Positions 13,401 through 25,342 of a stretch of 64,000 nucleotides of DNA are shown piece after piece. Each line of letters begins with the position of its first letter. The first letter of the stretch is position 1. A program made the position numbers and the translations under genes. The stretch covers positions 39,995,001 to 40,059,000 of the forward strand of contig NC_088355.1 in NCBI RefSeq assembly GCF_036884655.1, in the 5' to 3' direction. The notes beneath the pieces are model-generated. The model saw only the letters and a list, made by a program, of their open reading frames with translations, had not been told where the DNA came from and ran no database searches. The DNA is from Musa acuminata AAA Group. Taxonomy: Eukaryota; Streptophyta; Magnoliopsida; Zingiberales; Musaceae.

Positions 13401-16400
13401 TCGACCCCCTGCTTCAACACCTCTGTGTTCTCCAAGCAGTCCGTTTGGTCGATGGAAAGACAGACTGCAACTCCCATGCATGGCCTCTGCCATCACGTTG
13501 TAGAGTTTGCACCGATTCTGTTCTCCTTAGCTTCCTTGGTAGCAACGTCCGCTTACTCGACCTTGTCCTCTGACTTGTCGGGCTCCCTTAAGCGAATATG
13601 AACTCTGGAGCAGTCCAACTCTCCAGCTGCTTCGATCATACCTCTGCATGATCAAGTCCCTCCCATGGAACTCACTGGTACTTGCATTCGAACTTTTCCC
13701 TTGGTGGAACACAGCCCCCATATGCTGATGACCAAGGTTTTCATCCGATGCAAAATTCGATGCACGCCCGGAAGACCCGCCTCTGCGGTACCATGGCCTT
13801 CACTTCTTGAATCCATAGCCCTTCTTGCCGTCGTGTTGTTCACCGAAGTGGAGCTTCCAGTAGCTCCCGATCATACCTCCATATGATCCAGTCCCTCCCG
13901 GGACTGTCGTGTGTATCACATTGCCACGAACTGTTCCACCACGATCTGCTGCACCATGTCGCCTCCTGGTGACATCTCCATTGCATTCTGATCCTTGTGG
14001 AATAAACTCGAATTGTGAACTCTCCATGTGTGGCCTCTGCCAATTCATCGCAGGGTCTCTTCCACCTTCGATTTTATTCGCTCCTTTGGCAATCGACCTT
14101 CATCCACCCACTCTTGGGTCACACCTAGATGAAGCACCGCTCTAGGACAGTCCGTCGCCTAGTAGCTCCCGAAGTCCACCGACTTCGCTGTAAATTGTGC
14201 ACCATTGTCTGGATCCTGGGCCTCTACCCCTACCAGCACAATCTCCGCTGCACACTGCTTCCTTCATAGCAACTCGAATGGCAACACTGTGGCATATTCT
14301 TCAAGAGTACCGGTCTCTGCGTCCTCTTGCCCCGTGCTAAGGCCTTCTGAACCCAACTTGGCCTCCGCAAATTGAGTCGCCTTAGTTCCTCCATCAAATG
14401 CTCCTCCGAGATAAGGTGCATGTGCCCAGAAGCTCCCTTCGTCTTTGGCACCATGCAAGATGAGTCCGCTCCGTCAGAATGAAGGACCCATGGAACAACA
14501 TGATCCTACCCTTGCCTCTGCAAGAGTTCATGTCTTTGACCTCTGTCTAAGGAAAGCACTGTGCTTCACTGTGCTTCTGCTCCATGTTCCAACTTCTCTG
14601 CTGGCTCCCTTCATGCGGCTTGGGTACTTCGCCAAGTTACACCCAAGTTGCTCCGCTCCTCGTTTTTGCATTGAGTCGATGGTGGCCCTCGTGCCCACCA
14701 TTCCACGGGTCAGCCCTCCCTTGAGTCCGATCTCCACATCGACTCCAAGTGTGCCTTCATTTAAGTTGCTTTGGGTCGCTCCCCCACTTGATCTCGCAAT
14801 GCATCCACCAATGCATTCTCTCGAGCGAGATCATGCGACAACTCCTCGTCGCTTGCTCAGTCCATCGAGCTTCGTGGAGTTGTTGTTTGTTGAGGTACTC
14901 CTCCTCAACATGTGAAGTCCATCTCACATGATTCTCCCTTTGGAGAGCCGAGACTTATCCCTCTTAGATAACTGTCCCGTTGGAGCAACATCTCTCTTCG
15001 TTTCGGAGACCACCATCCTCTTGGACTACTCCGATCTGCTGAACAAACTGTGCATTGTTCTGCCTCTTGCAAACGCACTTGCTAGATTGCGCCTCCACGT
15101 CAATACAGCCACCGCTGCACCCCTCAAGGCCTAACAACATGCTGAACTCGTTGCACACTTCAGCCTCCTCCAGACGTATCCTTCGCATGCCGAAGAGAAA
15201 GTTTCAATGCTCCATGGCGTCGAGTCTCGACCGCCTTGGGATGGCCACGAACAATCCATCGTCCGCATACAAGCCCATGCATGAGTACCGAATTCTTCGA
15301 GTTAGCAATTCCCCTCACCTCTGTGAGCTTTGCACAACTCTTTCGGTCGCTGAGCAACTCATTCCACCTTGCCTGGTCTCATCCTTTGCCAAGCGCCTCA
15401 CTTGCCTTGAGCACCATCAAGTATGGTTGTCAACGTTGAGCCGTAGCTCAAACTCAGCCATCCCAACCTTTGTGAGCTCCAAATTCTTCCAAGCTTGCCT
15501 GTTCTCATGGTGCCTCTTGCGCGAGGGGTTGGCCATTCCTCTGAATGCCAATCTCAGATGCCCGCTCCTCTGAGCGACTCATTTTCCCTACATCTCCATA
15601 TCCGTTTTCTCCCAAACGGTCGCGCGTGTGCTGACTGCCCTCAACGCAGCCCCGCTAGGTCCCCCACGTTTGCATGCTAAGTGTTTCTATGAGTGCTTGT
15701 CCCGCTCTGATACCATATAACACGGACTTAGCTGGTTTTGCCTAAGTCGTGCGGCACCCTTGCGCGTCCGTCCGCAAAGGTCAGCCTCCCCGAAGCCTCC
15801 CATTGTCCCTTAGGACCAACAAAAGAGAGAACGGGTTAAAGAGAACGCCTCAATCGGGATCCATAAGCAAACATGTCCGAAAAACACTTCATAGACAAAG
15901 CAAATTACAAACAGACTTTACAAGCTTTGAACAGTGGCACAACAAAGGGTAAAATGGTCCATTACAGACCGAAAATCTCTCGCACGTGTCCACATGACAC
16001 AACCTTTATTTACAAGCCTAAAGAGGCCACCAACCCAACTAAAATGGGACTATTAAGCCTTCGACCGCCCCTCTACATTCTGTACAAGGCAAGAACATGC
16101 CAAGAGACACGGACATACATGAGCATTACATCAAACATCTTGTTTAGAAGTTTGTCCGTGACAGGTACATAGTACATTCCAATGGTTGGGCATCATGGAG
16201 AGAGCAACTGACACTTTAATTATTGCAAGAAAGCATATGAAAGCATATGAATGGTTGGGCATCATGGAGAGAGCAACTGACACTTTAATTATTGCAAGAA
16301 AGCATATGAAAGAAATGATGGAAATTGTACAAATGCAAGAGCAAACTACGGCTTTGAATCCTCTCATGTTCATTAGTAAAAAAATCTCAGAATAACTTAA

Positions 16401-18200
16401 AATGGTGAAATTACCATATGCCAATATTATATAATGTAGTAAAATCTCAATATTATTATGCAACAGATGATCTCTCAAAAAGAGTTCAAGGGGCACAAAA
16501 AAAATTAAAGAAGCATTCTTAGAACTGACCTTATGGTTTCCTTTTCATTACCCTCACTGTCCAGCATGATAAGTTTCGGTGGGGATGCATAAGCATATTT
16601 GAATTTGACATATGAGAATTCATCTTTCTCTTCTTCTATAAATGCTGCAACTTCAGGATAGAACATCAACTTCCTCATGCATACCTCTAAAATTGCACCC
16701 GAGAACGTAACCTGCAGTTGTTTCGAAGTTAGCCACACTTCAATTAATTGAAGGAGAATTTGCAATTTTTCCAGCGATCCATCATGTTTTGCTGATTTTA
16801 GGAGAAAAAAGATGCATGACTACTATTAGATTTGCAAATTCTAATTTTATTCACAAATTAGACTTGATTTTCTACAATAATCTCGTGCCTATATCACAAT
16901 TTTTTATTCACAATCCCAATCAAGACTGTTCAGTCTTGATAAAATGCTACATAGCACAGAGAAGAATGATTCTGAACTTTCTAGATTTGCTTTAAAGCTC
17001 TTATTTAAACATCAAATGGGGTGAAATTCATTGTGTAATAGTGGCATATTAAACTTATTAGATAAGTATAAGTATTAAAGCCTTGTGAAAAAGTTCTAAA
17101 AGAAACAATTCACTACTTTAGACAATAGTGAATGGCATTAAGAGGAAAACAATAGTTGTTCAAAGTTCCCTTCATATAGCAGACAACAATTTGCCCAATC
17201 TCAGGGTACATCTACAGTTCTACTAACTGGGTTTAACCCCTCTTCCTCCTCTAGAAGAGGTTCCATGTTCAAATCTTGCTATGATGTCAACTTTTCTATT
17301 CTTCTTAAAAAGGCTTCTCAGGTTACACCAAGATGATTCTATATGTACCACCAAACAAACAAAAAACTTCTATTTTCTCAAAAAAGGTAATGCAAGATTC
17401 GCAATAATTCAACTCATTCAAGGAATTTATTACAGAGAGCATAGTCAGTATCAGATTACCAGACTTGTTACAGCATAAGTAATATCATCAAACAAGTCCT
17501 TGCCTGTGAGACAGTATGAATTACATGGAGGCATATCTAGTAAGGAGAACATCAGGTAACATCCTGCCAAGTGACCTATGATGCCATTGCATCTAAATTG
17601 TCATGATATATATGGAATATATCTTAATCATTCAATATTAAGCATCTAGAGACCACTCTGTTGGAGCTACAAGCTTCCTCATCAATTTGATACCACTTTA
17701 TACTATGCAACCTAACATGAAGCTTAGCTCACTAGGTTAGAGCGAAAAGATTGGTTCCATTGAATGTGAATCATCTGAGGAACGTTAAACGATCAAAAGG
17801 GAAAATAGGCAAGAAATGCAAACAAAAAATAAAGTGCATATTCAATTAATGGCACAAGCCTCACATTTGTCAGGTTTGAGGAGCAAGATGATTAATCTGT
17901 ACCATGTACCTTACTTAAGGAATCGTCGGAATCCTCTGAGCAACATTTACGACAATCTGATACCAATTCTGCAGTCAAAATTTAATGAAACACTTAGCAA
18001 ATCATCTTTCTAAAGCATCTGACTTCATAGGATTTGTTTTACTGATATTTTAATGCATATAAGTCATCGTGTATTACATGTCACTAGCTACAATTTTGTG
18101 AATAGAGATAGTACCAACCAAGGATTGAAATATCGTACCATACCGGAGTTTCAACGTTCGCTTGGTATGGTACGATACTATATACCGAGCGGTATACCGC

Positions 18201-18281
<81 letters not shown>

Positions 18282-18731
18282 GAAATTATATACCTTGTGC
18301 ATATAATTTCAGGGGTGCAATACCGCCAATACCGAATGGTATTATTCGAAATTATATACCTTGTGCAAGTTTGGTATGTGTTTTAATTTACCAAAAGAGG
18401 AGGGTTGAGTTAGACAACTCATAATCAACAAAACACTTTCTTAGATTTTATGACCATGGATCTCTAAATCCAACCGTCCCACATCCTCAGCCAAAAAATA
18501 AACAATGTAATAATCACCAAAAGGCAAACCAATTCTAGCTGTCAAAAAAATCTAATACAGGCGATACATGTAAAAAAGGAAAGAAATCAGGATGATAGAA
18601 AACATGCATCTCAATATCGCAGCAGAACCTAGGGTTTGTTCTGACCTATGTTTTCGACATCAAGAACCGACTAAAAGGAAGAAGGGGATCGAAAGATGCA
18701 CGCGAATCCGCAGCGCGGGTACGAATCGGGG

Positions 18732-18768
<37 letters not shown>

Positions 18769-18998
18769 TAAGGGCTTAATCGAGACGAGGAGGATGTACC
18801 TTTATCCTTAACGTACTCGCCGAGGGTGTTACAATCGGAGCAGAGGGCGAGGCCCGTGAACCCCAAGTCCTCGCACTCCTTGGCCCCGAGGCGCTCTCCA
18901 AGTCCAAGGATGGCGCCGGCGAGCGAAAGGACGAGGAGACAACGCAGGGCTGCGGAGTGCGGAATCATCTGTCGCCCGCTCGGCTCGCTCCTGAGCAT
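10434..18998 (-). CDS. SEP15-like: Sep15/selenoprotein F-like ER protein
   Basis: Minus-strand exons: 18998-18800, 17968-17910, 16711-16530, 10509-10434, all GT-AG and in phase, giving 171 aa (human Sep15 is about 165). Residues 11-38 form a hydrophobic signal peptide. An alternative start at Met11 would leave an even cleaner signal. The Cys-rich domain that in animals binds the glycoprotein folding sensor UGGT has C42, C53, C56, C72, C75 and C76 (DCRKCC). A thioredoxin-like domain follows, with AILEVCMRKL at 92-101 and SPPKLIMLDSEG, ending IDNWKREHIQQFL. The animal C-G-Sec redox motif is C-M-R here (97-99), so Sec is not replaced by Cys; from memory this is normal in plants. Predicted role: ER glycoprotein quality control. 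Intron 3 (10510-16529) is about 6 kb because it houses a complete LTR retroelement in the same orientation. Confidence 0.92.
11588..12033 (-). repeat. 3' LTR (left copy)
   Basis: On the element's strand it starts TGTCACGGAC and ends GTCCGTGTCA, a short inverted repeat with the canonical TG...CA ends. Length is 446 bp, co-linear with the right copy. Confidence 0.9.
12034..12046 (-). other. Polypurine tract of the LTR element
   Basis: On the minus strand AAGTGGGGGAGAA directly abuts the TGTCACGG start of the 3' LTR. This is the expected plus-strand primer position. Confidence 0.85.
15704..15715 (-). other. Primer-binding site complementary to initiator Met-tRNA
   Basis: The minus strand reads TGGTATCAGAGC, the usual plant tRNA-iMet primer site, two bases inside the 5' LTR end at 15718. 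It fixes the element's orientation. Confidence 0.92.
15718..16163 (-). repeat. 5' LTR (right copy)
   Basis: 446 bp, matching the left copy with about nine substitutions. The boundary next to the PBS reads TTA instead of TCA on the element strand, a terminal point change. Confidence 0.9.
16182..16309. repeat. 59-bp duplication beside the LTR insertion
   Basis: 16182-16240 is repeated exactly at 16251-16309, separated by aagcatatga, itself a copy of the unit's last ten bases. It lies in intron 3 of the Sep15-like gene, 18 bp from the LTR end. Confidence 0.95.
18119..18363. mobile_element. TA-expanded relative of the hAT-type MITE
   Basis: The left end starts CAAGG and continues with a tatcgtaccatacc / ggtatggtacgata perfect 14-bp inverted repeat (18131-18144 and 18164-18177). 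It aligns with the reversed right end of the MITE at 8851-9106. The middle is a (TA)n run (18204-18279), and a possible right end is ataccttg at 18356-18363. A duplicated phrase, attcgaaattatataccttgtgc, occurs near 18279 and 18344. I see no target duplication, so the right boundary is uncertain. Confidence 0.5.
18204..18279. repeat. (TA)n microsatellite, about 38 units
   Basis: A pure TA run in intron 1 of the Sep15-like gene. Open frames reading repeated Tyr-Ile here are artefacts of the repeat. Confidence 0.97.
18734..18763. repeat. (GA)n microsatellite just inside intron 1 of the Sep15-like gene
   Basis: A GA run of about 30 bases lies some 36 bases beyond the exon 1 donor at 18799. On the transcript strand it is a TC-rich tract. 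Confidence 0.95.
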
Positions 18999-20338
18999 CT
19001 TTGCCCAGCGTCTCAGAAGACGGTTATGACGGGTATAAAAGACAACCTGAAACCTTCATAATCCGATATATTATATATAACGTATCGTCATTTGCTTTCA
19101 TAACATATTATCAACGTTTATAACGTACGTTGTATTAAAAAGTCCAACTTAAGTCATATAACGTACCGTCATTTGCTTTCATAACAGACTACAGTGACGG
19201 GAAGAGGAAGCAAGGAACAGAGACGAGCGAAGGAGTTAAGAAGAAGCAGGATGGGAAACGTTCGACCCCCTCGGTTGGAGGAATAAAAGAAGCTACAAGT
19301 TCTGGTTGGTGTTCTGAAGCTGATGATTAAGATCAGTGCAAAGGTAACCCTATTTTTGTAGGAATGATTGATGAACTTTGCAGTGAAACTGATGAACAAA
19401 AATCACAGGTAATCTTGTTGATTTCCTAGTGAAAAGGAATAGTTTACCGAAGAGATGTCAGTGCATGCAGTTTCAATATGATCTCTTCAAACTTGAACAA
19501 GTTGAAACTGAGTCAAAAGAACTTCACAGAACTAATTATCTAGTTTGCAGAGCAAAGCATTTGTCTTGAGTAGTTGAGCTGTGTGGCTGAATGCTTGAGA
19601 AGAATTTAGACATCAAATGCTATGCTTCAGAATTCTGTGAATTTGCTGTGGTTGACTACCACCTGCATCAGCACAAGTACCACCTGGCACTAAATTTGAC
19701 CACAAGAAGACTTTTTTATATGTACCACATACTGTTGAAGTTCCACAAAAACTTGTCATCATATGGAAAGCAAGATTTACTTCATATCAAAAATGAAGTA
19801 CATGGGCAAAAATTAGATCAACAATATTTAAGTCCTATAGTAAATTGCTCATCCCTCAACACAAAATCAATGAAGGAAAGAAATAGTACATTGCTATTAG
19901 ATCAAACTTGGAAGACTCAGAAAGGGCTTATATTCAATGTTGTATATTGTCAGTGACAAAAGATGCCATAGCCTACAGTGTCATCCTATCAACACTTGAT
20001 GAAATATATCGGACTGTTTTGTGATGTTGATGGAAAAAAGACCTTTGTTTTCTGCAATAACAAAACATAGAGAGATCCTTTGGGATATGGTGTAGTTCCA
20101 TCCTGAACAGTCTAACAGAACAACAGCTCAATACAAGAACAAAGGTTCATTCAGCAAGATATGAGAATAGAGTCGAAATATCAGACCCATTTTTCTGTTC
20201 TCTCATGTCGTCTTCCTTGTTTCTAATATCTCTAATCTTGAATTTGGCATGCTACAAATATAATACTCCATCTATCGAAGAAAACTGAGAAAAACAGCTT
20301 CACCTTTCCCCTTCTGCCAAGATGCTGACCAAATTTCA
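18999..20338. other. Spacer with a possible gene relic
   Basis: This lies between the 5' end of the Sep15-like gene and the 3' end of the phosphoesterase. A plus-strand stretch from about 19180 to 19960 has exon-like base composition and several open segments, including a 121-codon frame at 19591-19956. I cannot assign it to a family, and stops break the frames between segments. It may be a degraded gene copy or a non-coding transcript. Confidence 0.35.
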
Positions 20339-23300
20339 TCAAGGCGACCAAGTCTTGTACACGGCATACATCAACAGCACTGGAATCATGAAGCAATAAA
20401 TAGGGGAATTAAGAAACGGGTTCATGTCATACGCCCTGACCAAAGCTCTGCAATTCTGCAATTAAATTAAAAGGAATAGTGAGTGGAATTCGTTCACATA
20501 GTCAACTGATTACTATATTTTAGCTATAGGACCGTTGTAAGTACAAGAAATTCTAAGTTCCACAAAAAATAAAAGGTCGTACACCTTGTCTCTGTGTTGG
20601 AGGCAGAGGTCAAAACACAATTATATTATTAGTTTCATATAAACACTTTTTTTCTTTACGAAATCCTAGTTCAACAATTTGCAGCCAGATGGGCCTGGAC
20701 CAACAAACCGCACTTAGAGAACGAGTTAGTCTTCAAGAATTGGAACAAATAAAGAATAAGACAACTTTACCTTCCAGTGCTTCCACAAAATGACTGCAGT
20801 AACAAGAAAAAGAAACTTTCTAAACCAGCGTCGACGCCATATGCAATTTGAATCACAAGAACTGGCATTCTTTGTCTGCCCATGGTTATGTTCCAAAGAA
20901 TCATCCTCCTTTTTCCCTGAGAGCAAGAGATGGTACTTTCGATATGTTGTTCGTTCTGCAGCCATTGCTCCAATAACTAAAATAGTTGGTAAAACAACAA
21001 AGCAAAGATGAGGTAATACCACGACCATGACATCAGGTACCCCTAGATACTGGAGCATAGTGTTTTTGTTAAAATTTGGGACAAACCATCCTTGATAAGT
21101 CATATAAGCCACAATGCCTCTTTCAGTGAAAACATGTCCAAAGAACCAAGGGAAGAATAACAAGTAAAGCAAATACATAAGGATCCCAAACCATACTACA
21201 GTCATCCTAGGGAGTTCCATCAAAGCCAAAAATGCGCCATCAACTAAATGTTCCCTCAGACTCCTTCCAGCAAAATTAGGTCTGACATACTCATATGAGT
21301 AATTCTTCTTCCAGCACAGAAGTAAAACTTGTGGAACAAGAAGTAATGAGGTCAGAAACAAGAGGGCAGACCAAAAAGCAGGCCAGTAAATGGAGGCCCA
21401 CTGGCAACCCATTACGAAAAACTCTCTCCATGTCCAACTAACTTGTGCAGTGAGGCCATTAATAGAGAATGGCCTTAAGTCACTGTAACTAGTTTTGCCA
21501 AAAATGTCTATTGCTTCTATTTGCAGCCGATAGCGGCTAGGAGATGGGTCTTCAAATGCTCTCCAGTTCCATGGAGCAACATACAGGTCTCCTCTAGATC
21601 CATTCCCTTCAATCTTTCTCATGGAAGAATCTAGTACCACAGTAGGAGTTTCAGGCCGTGTATCATATACCTTCACTGAAACTAACACAATCTCAGTTCT
21701 TGAAAATATCAGGGTTCTTATCAGCTCGTAAGATGAGCCTCTCTTCGGCTGACATTTGAAATCATGGACAGATGAAATTCTTTGCATGAACCTTGAGTCC
21801 AAAGGAAAAGTAGGTAATATAATAGTCTCCTTGGACCCTAATCTGAAATCTAAATCAACATATGATACTTGACCAGAATCAATAGCCAATATTCTCATAG
21901 CTCTACTCCATCTCCAGTCGCCCATCTCCCATTCCCAAAATTCTTTGCTGGAATTAGTACTTGAACAACTCTGTTCATCCATGTTAGTAGGAAATCCTTG
22001 ATGAATGTTGAACTGATAATACTTTGTTGGATGATTTGATTGATGATGTCGTTTTAAGTTCTTGCCAAACTTTGTATGAAGATGCCCACAGAGATAAGCC
22101 GACAAGGAGTGCTTAAGGAACACATCTTTAAGTCCTTGTCCATCATCTGTTAATGCTGAAAAAGACAAAGGGAAGTGCCCAAAGGCAATTTTTGTTATTG
22201 TTGATTCAGCATCCCATTGTGAAAGCTCCAAGTCTATGTTTGCAAGTAATTGGTTTGTTGGATGCCCAAACAAGTTTGTTGGGCCACGAAGACCAGTTTC
22301 CATTGTACCATCAAAGCCAACAAAAAGATGCTTCCATCCACCATTCTGCATATGAATTGAAATTTATTTATTTAGAGTTTAGGGGGAAACATCCATATAA
22401 ATATGAAGGTAAGATGTTATCAAATTTTATGCTGTCTGAATGGATAAAGGTACAAAACCAACATGTTTAAATATCTAGATGATTGATATCTTGCAAATAT
22501 ATGGATATTCACTATGTTCCATGTTTTCAATAGACTAATTAGTTAAATTTGTGAGAATAATATCTCCTATGTTGTGCAGATGGGAGACAACAGAGATAAG
22601 CCATCAACGGAACATGAGGAATCTCAAGAAACCAGTGGATTCATCAATCTGCATATGCTCATGACAAAAGTAAACAGGAAAAGAGTGACTCAAAGGTGAT
22701 GATGAATGCTGATAATGATGATTAGTCAACAAACCTGCAATGTGATGCTTTGGACGTTGCCATCACGTCTTAATCTTGCATTTATACTGTACTTTTGATA
22801 GTAGTCATAAGCACCACCAGCCTTTGGTACCCCAAAGGAATCATGATTCCCTCTGAGGTCATAAAAGATTTCCTTGTTAAGTCCACTTCTTTGAATGACA
22901 TTGTCAAGAACATTCTGGTACTCTATCCATTCTACCTCATCTTGTTTCATGGTTAATAAATCTTTGCTTTTTCCATCTGGGATATACATAGATACAAATA
23001 TGCTCTAGTTAGATATAGCAAATATATTTTAAATGTTAAAATCCTAATTTATTTACTTAAAAAAAATGCAGGAGTTCCTACTCACTCTTTCTTATATTTT
23101 CAATTTGTTTTAGGTTTCTAACATGACACTGAAATCAAGTCACAATAATACAACAAGAAAATAGAACAGAATATGGGTACCAAAACATCAACTCTCATAT
23201 CATTTACTTAAAATTTCAAATCACCATGCTAAAGAAAATGTTTTTGCATGCAGATGAATTGATATTCTCAAACCTTCAAGAGATGTCAGGTTAACATCAA

Positions 23301-24883
23301 CAAAACCCCAAAATCGAACTGAACCAAACTATTCAATACAGTTCGACACATGTTTTTCAGAAATTGGGTTTCTTTCCATCTTGAATATAAAGGAACTCAG
23401 TTATTAATCCTCTACTGCTGGATATATAAAATCCAGCTCGTCCTTATTAAATCCTTGCCTCCTATCCTACATCTCCCCAAGCGCCATGAGCTTTCTCTCA
23501 TTGTGTTCCCTCTCCCCACTCTTTCCCCTTTCTTTCCCATCGACAATCTTGCCAATCTCCAGAAATCCTTTGTCCTGTGTTGAGGTTTCAACCAACCATC
23601 TTCTCTTCATCTTCTACAGAAGAAGATGGGCACATGTAAATTAATCAGTGAAGAACTTATTGGTAATTTTGATACATGAGGGATATATTATGGCTTTGTA
23701 GCAGATATATTATGTCTTCTTCTTGTTAATTTTCTTTTCTTTCTTCAATTTTCCCACTCACTCATTTCTGCACTTCATGATATCCGATACCAAGGATGAC
23801 AGGTTTTGACAATGCCATCTTGGGCTAACTGGTGCATACATGTGCAATATGTGCCCTTGTGGAGTATAGGCAATGCCCCACTGGACCAGGTGAAAGAACT
23901 TCTGTTTTCTTTATTATTCCTAGAAGTTTCTTCCAATAAATTAATCTCAAAAGAAAGTTCCACCCATTAAGCAATTTAACTGACTGACTGAAAATAGTCC
24001 AACAAAGTAATGCAAATGAGCCTCGATTGTCAACATATACCGATCAACAGACTGAGCTCAGTTTTACTGGAGTCCTGACCACTAGAAAAATCAGAGCCAA
24101 AGGAACTAGTCCTGTGTCATGTCCTTGCTTCTTAGCTCTTGCTGCATTTACAATATCCCATTCGTTGTCAACCGCAACAATTTGACATTTTTGAGGGGTT
24201 AAATATGCAATACTTTTCAGGAACCAAGATGTTGAGAAAGGAGCATTCACCAATTTCACTAATATGTTGAAGAAAGAAAACACTTAGTCTGATCTATATA
24301 TCGTGCCATAAAGATTACCCCAAAGGGAGATAGAATGTTCATATAAGCAAATATAGGCAAAAAGGACCCGATAAGCATGAATTCATGATGAACCACAAAT
24401 CAGAGGAAAGGTAACTCCGATGGCTATTCACAATCATCAGGGTCAAGAAAGAGAGAGCAAATTTCACCCAGAACGAAACGGAACAACCATCAAAATGACA
24501 TTTATTCCCCAAACTGGAAGCAGAGAACAAATTCAGGAAAGATCCAAAGAGCATACGAAACAGATCATTTGAAAGAAGAAGTCACCGGTGAGGTCGCCGG
24601 TGATGAGGACGAGGGACGGATTAATCATAGCAAGGGCGGGGCCGACGTAGCGCCGGAGGTCGTAGGCCCTCTCCGGATGGTGGACGCTGAAGTGGAGGTC
24701 GGAGAGCTGCACCACCCACACCACCGATTTGGGCTCCCCTTCCACCTCGATCACGTTCCCCCCGGGCTTCCTCGTCCGGCCCTCGGCCTCGGACTCGGGG
24801 GAGGATCGAGAGACCGGAAGAACCAATATTGCTACGAAAACCATGGCGAGGAGGTGGAGGAACCACCATTTAGCCACGTCCAT
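20339..24883 (-). CDS. TMEM62-like membrane metallophosphoesterase
   Basis: Minus-strand exons: 24883-24586, 22976-22735, 22345-20771, 20455-20339, in phase with GT-AG borders, giving 743 aa. An N-terminal signal anchor (residues 5-25) precedes a calcineurin-like phosphoesterase domain with the metal-binding motifs SDLH (D62, H64), GDLTD (96-100), GNHD (142-145), GH (236-237) and GHLH (267-270). A beta-rich linker follows, then about five hydrophobic segments: FWSALLFLTSLLLV, FGILMYLLYLLFF, VMVVVLPHLCFVV, FLFLVTAVILW and one in exon 4 (IPVLLMYAVY). This order is that of TMEM62 proteins; substrates are not established. The long open frame of exon 3 reads past its true donor, because exon 4 (NCRALVRAYDMNPF) restores the conserved C-terminus. 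All expected metal ligands are present. Confidence 0.92.
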
Positions 24884-25342
24884 GGCGTGGAAGGATGTGC
24901 GAAGAAGACGAAGATGGCCAGCAACAGAAGTGGGTTAGACCAAAGAGAAGATTTTGGACAGAATGAGATCCACAATTGAGGCAATGGAAGCCTTCCTACG
25001 TTGACATGGTGGGAAGTGGAGAAGGGGGCAAGCAGTAGGCTTCGCTACAGTGGCGGCATGTCTCAGATCAACCTAATGGATTGTGATGATGCAATCTATG
25101 CCGTTACATCTGTATTTGATACGGCAGTGTATACGTTTACAAGTGCGTGCCGACCGGTACTTTCCGGTCCGGGTATGAACCGGTACGCGGGCCCGACCTT
25201 TTTCAGACGGTCCGGTCCGGTCCGGTCATCCAAGAAATTAAGCGCGTCTCCGCTGCTCGCGGTCCAGCCCCAATCGCGAGCGGAGGGCCGTCCGCTCCCC
25301 TTCTCTTCCGTAGCTGCCGCCGACGACGCGACTACCGGGTAA

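Larger units (their letters stand above)
11588..16163 (-). mobile_element. Non-autonomous LTR retrotransposon (LARD-like), 4576 bp
   Basis: Two 446-bp direct repeats (11588-12033 and 15718-16163) bound a 3.7-kb interior. The primer-binding site and polypurine tract place the element on the minus strand, with its 5' LTR on the right. Flanking GGTA on both sides (11584-11587, 16164-16167) is a 4-bp target duplication. The interior shows no gag, protease, reverse transcriptase, RNase H or integrase motifs on either strand, only short frames, so it must be mobilised by another element. It is more GC-rich than the host intron and contains diverged internal duplications (compare about 13602-13680 with 13850-13910, and the phrase ctctgcggtaccatgg near 13215 and 13782). 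By eye I count about nine LTR differences, roughly 98% identity, so the insertion is young. Confidence 0.9.

Noticed and set aside
12001..15680. Many open frames of 60-170 codons on both strands
   Set aside because: All lie in the GC-richer interior of the LTR element, overlap one another on opposite strands and match no known domain.
17215..17285. Possible tRNA-like or SINE promoter boxes
   Set aside because: A phrase resembling a B box is present, but no convincing A box, cloverleaf or poly-A tail could be traced.
18053..18424. Open frames on both strands encoding long Tyr-Ile repeats
   Set aside because: They only translate the (TA)n microsatellite in intron 1 of the Sep15-like gene.
25140..25230. 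Third copy of the ggtacc MITE
   Set aside because: It has similar ggtccgg/ggtacc phrases, but no CAAGG ends, no target duplication and no alignable arms.
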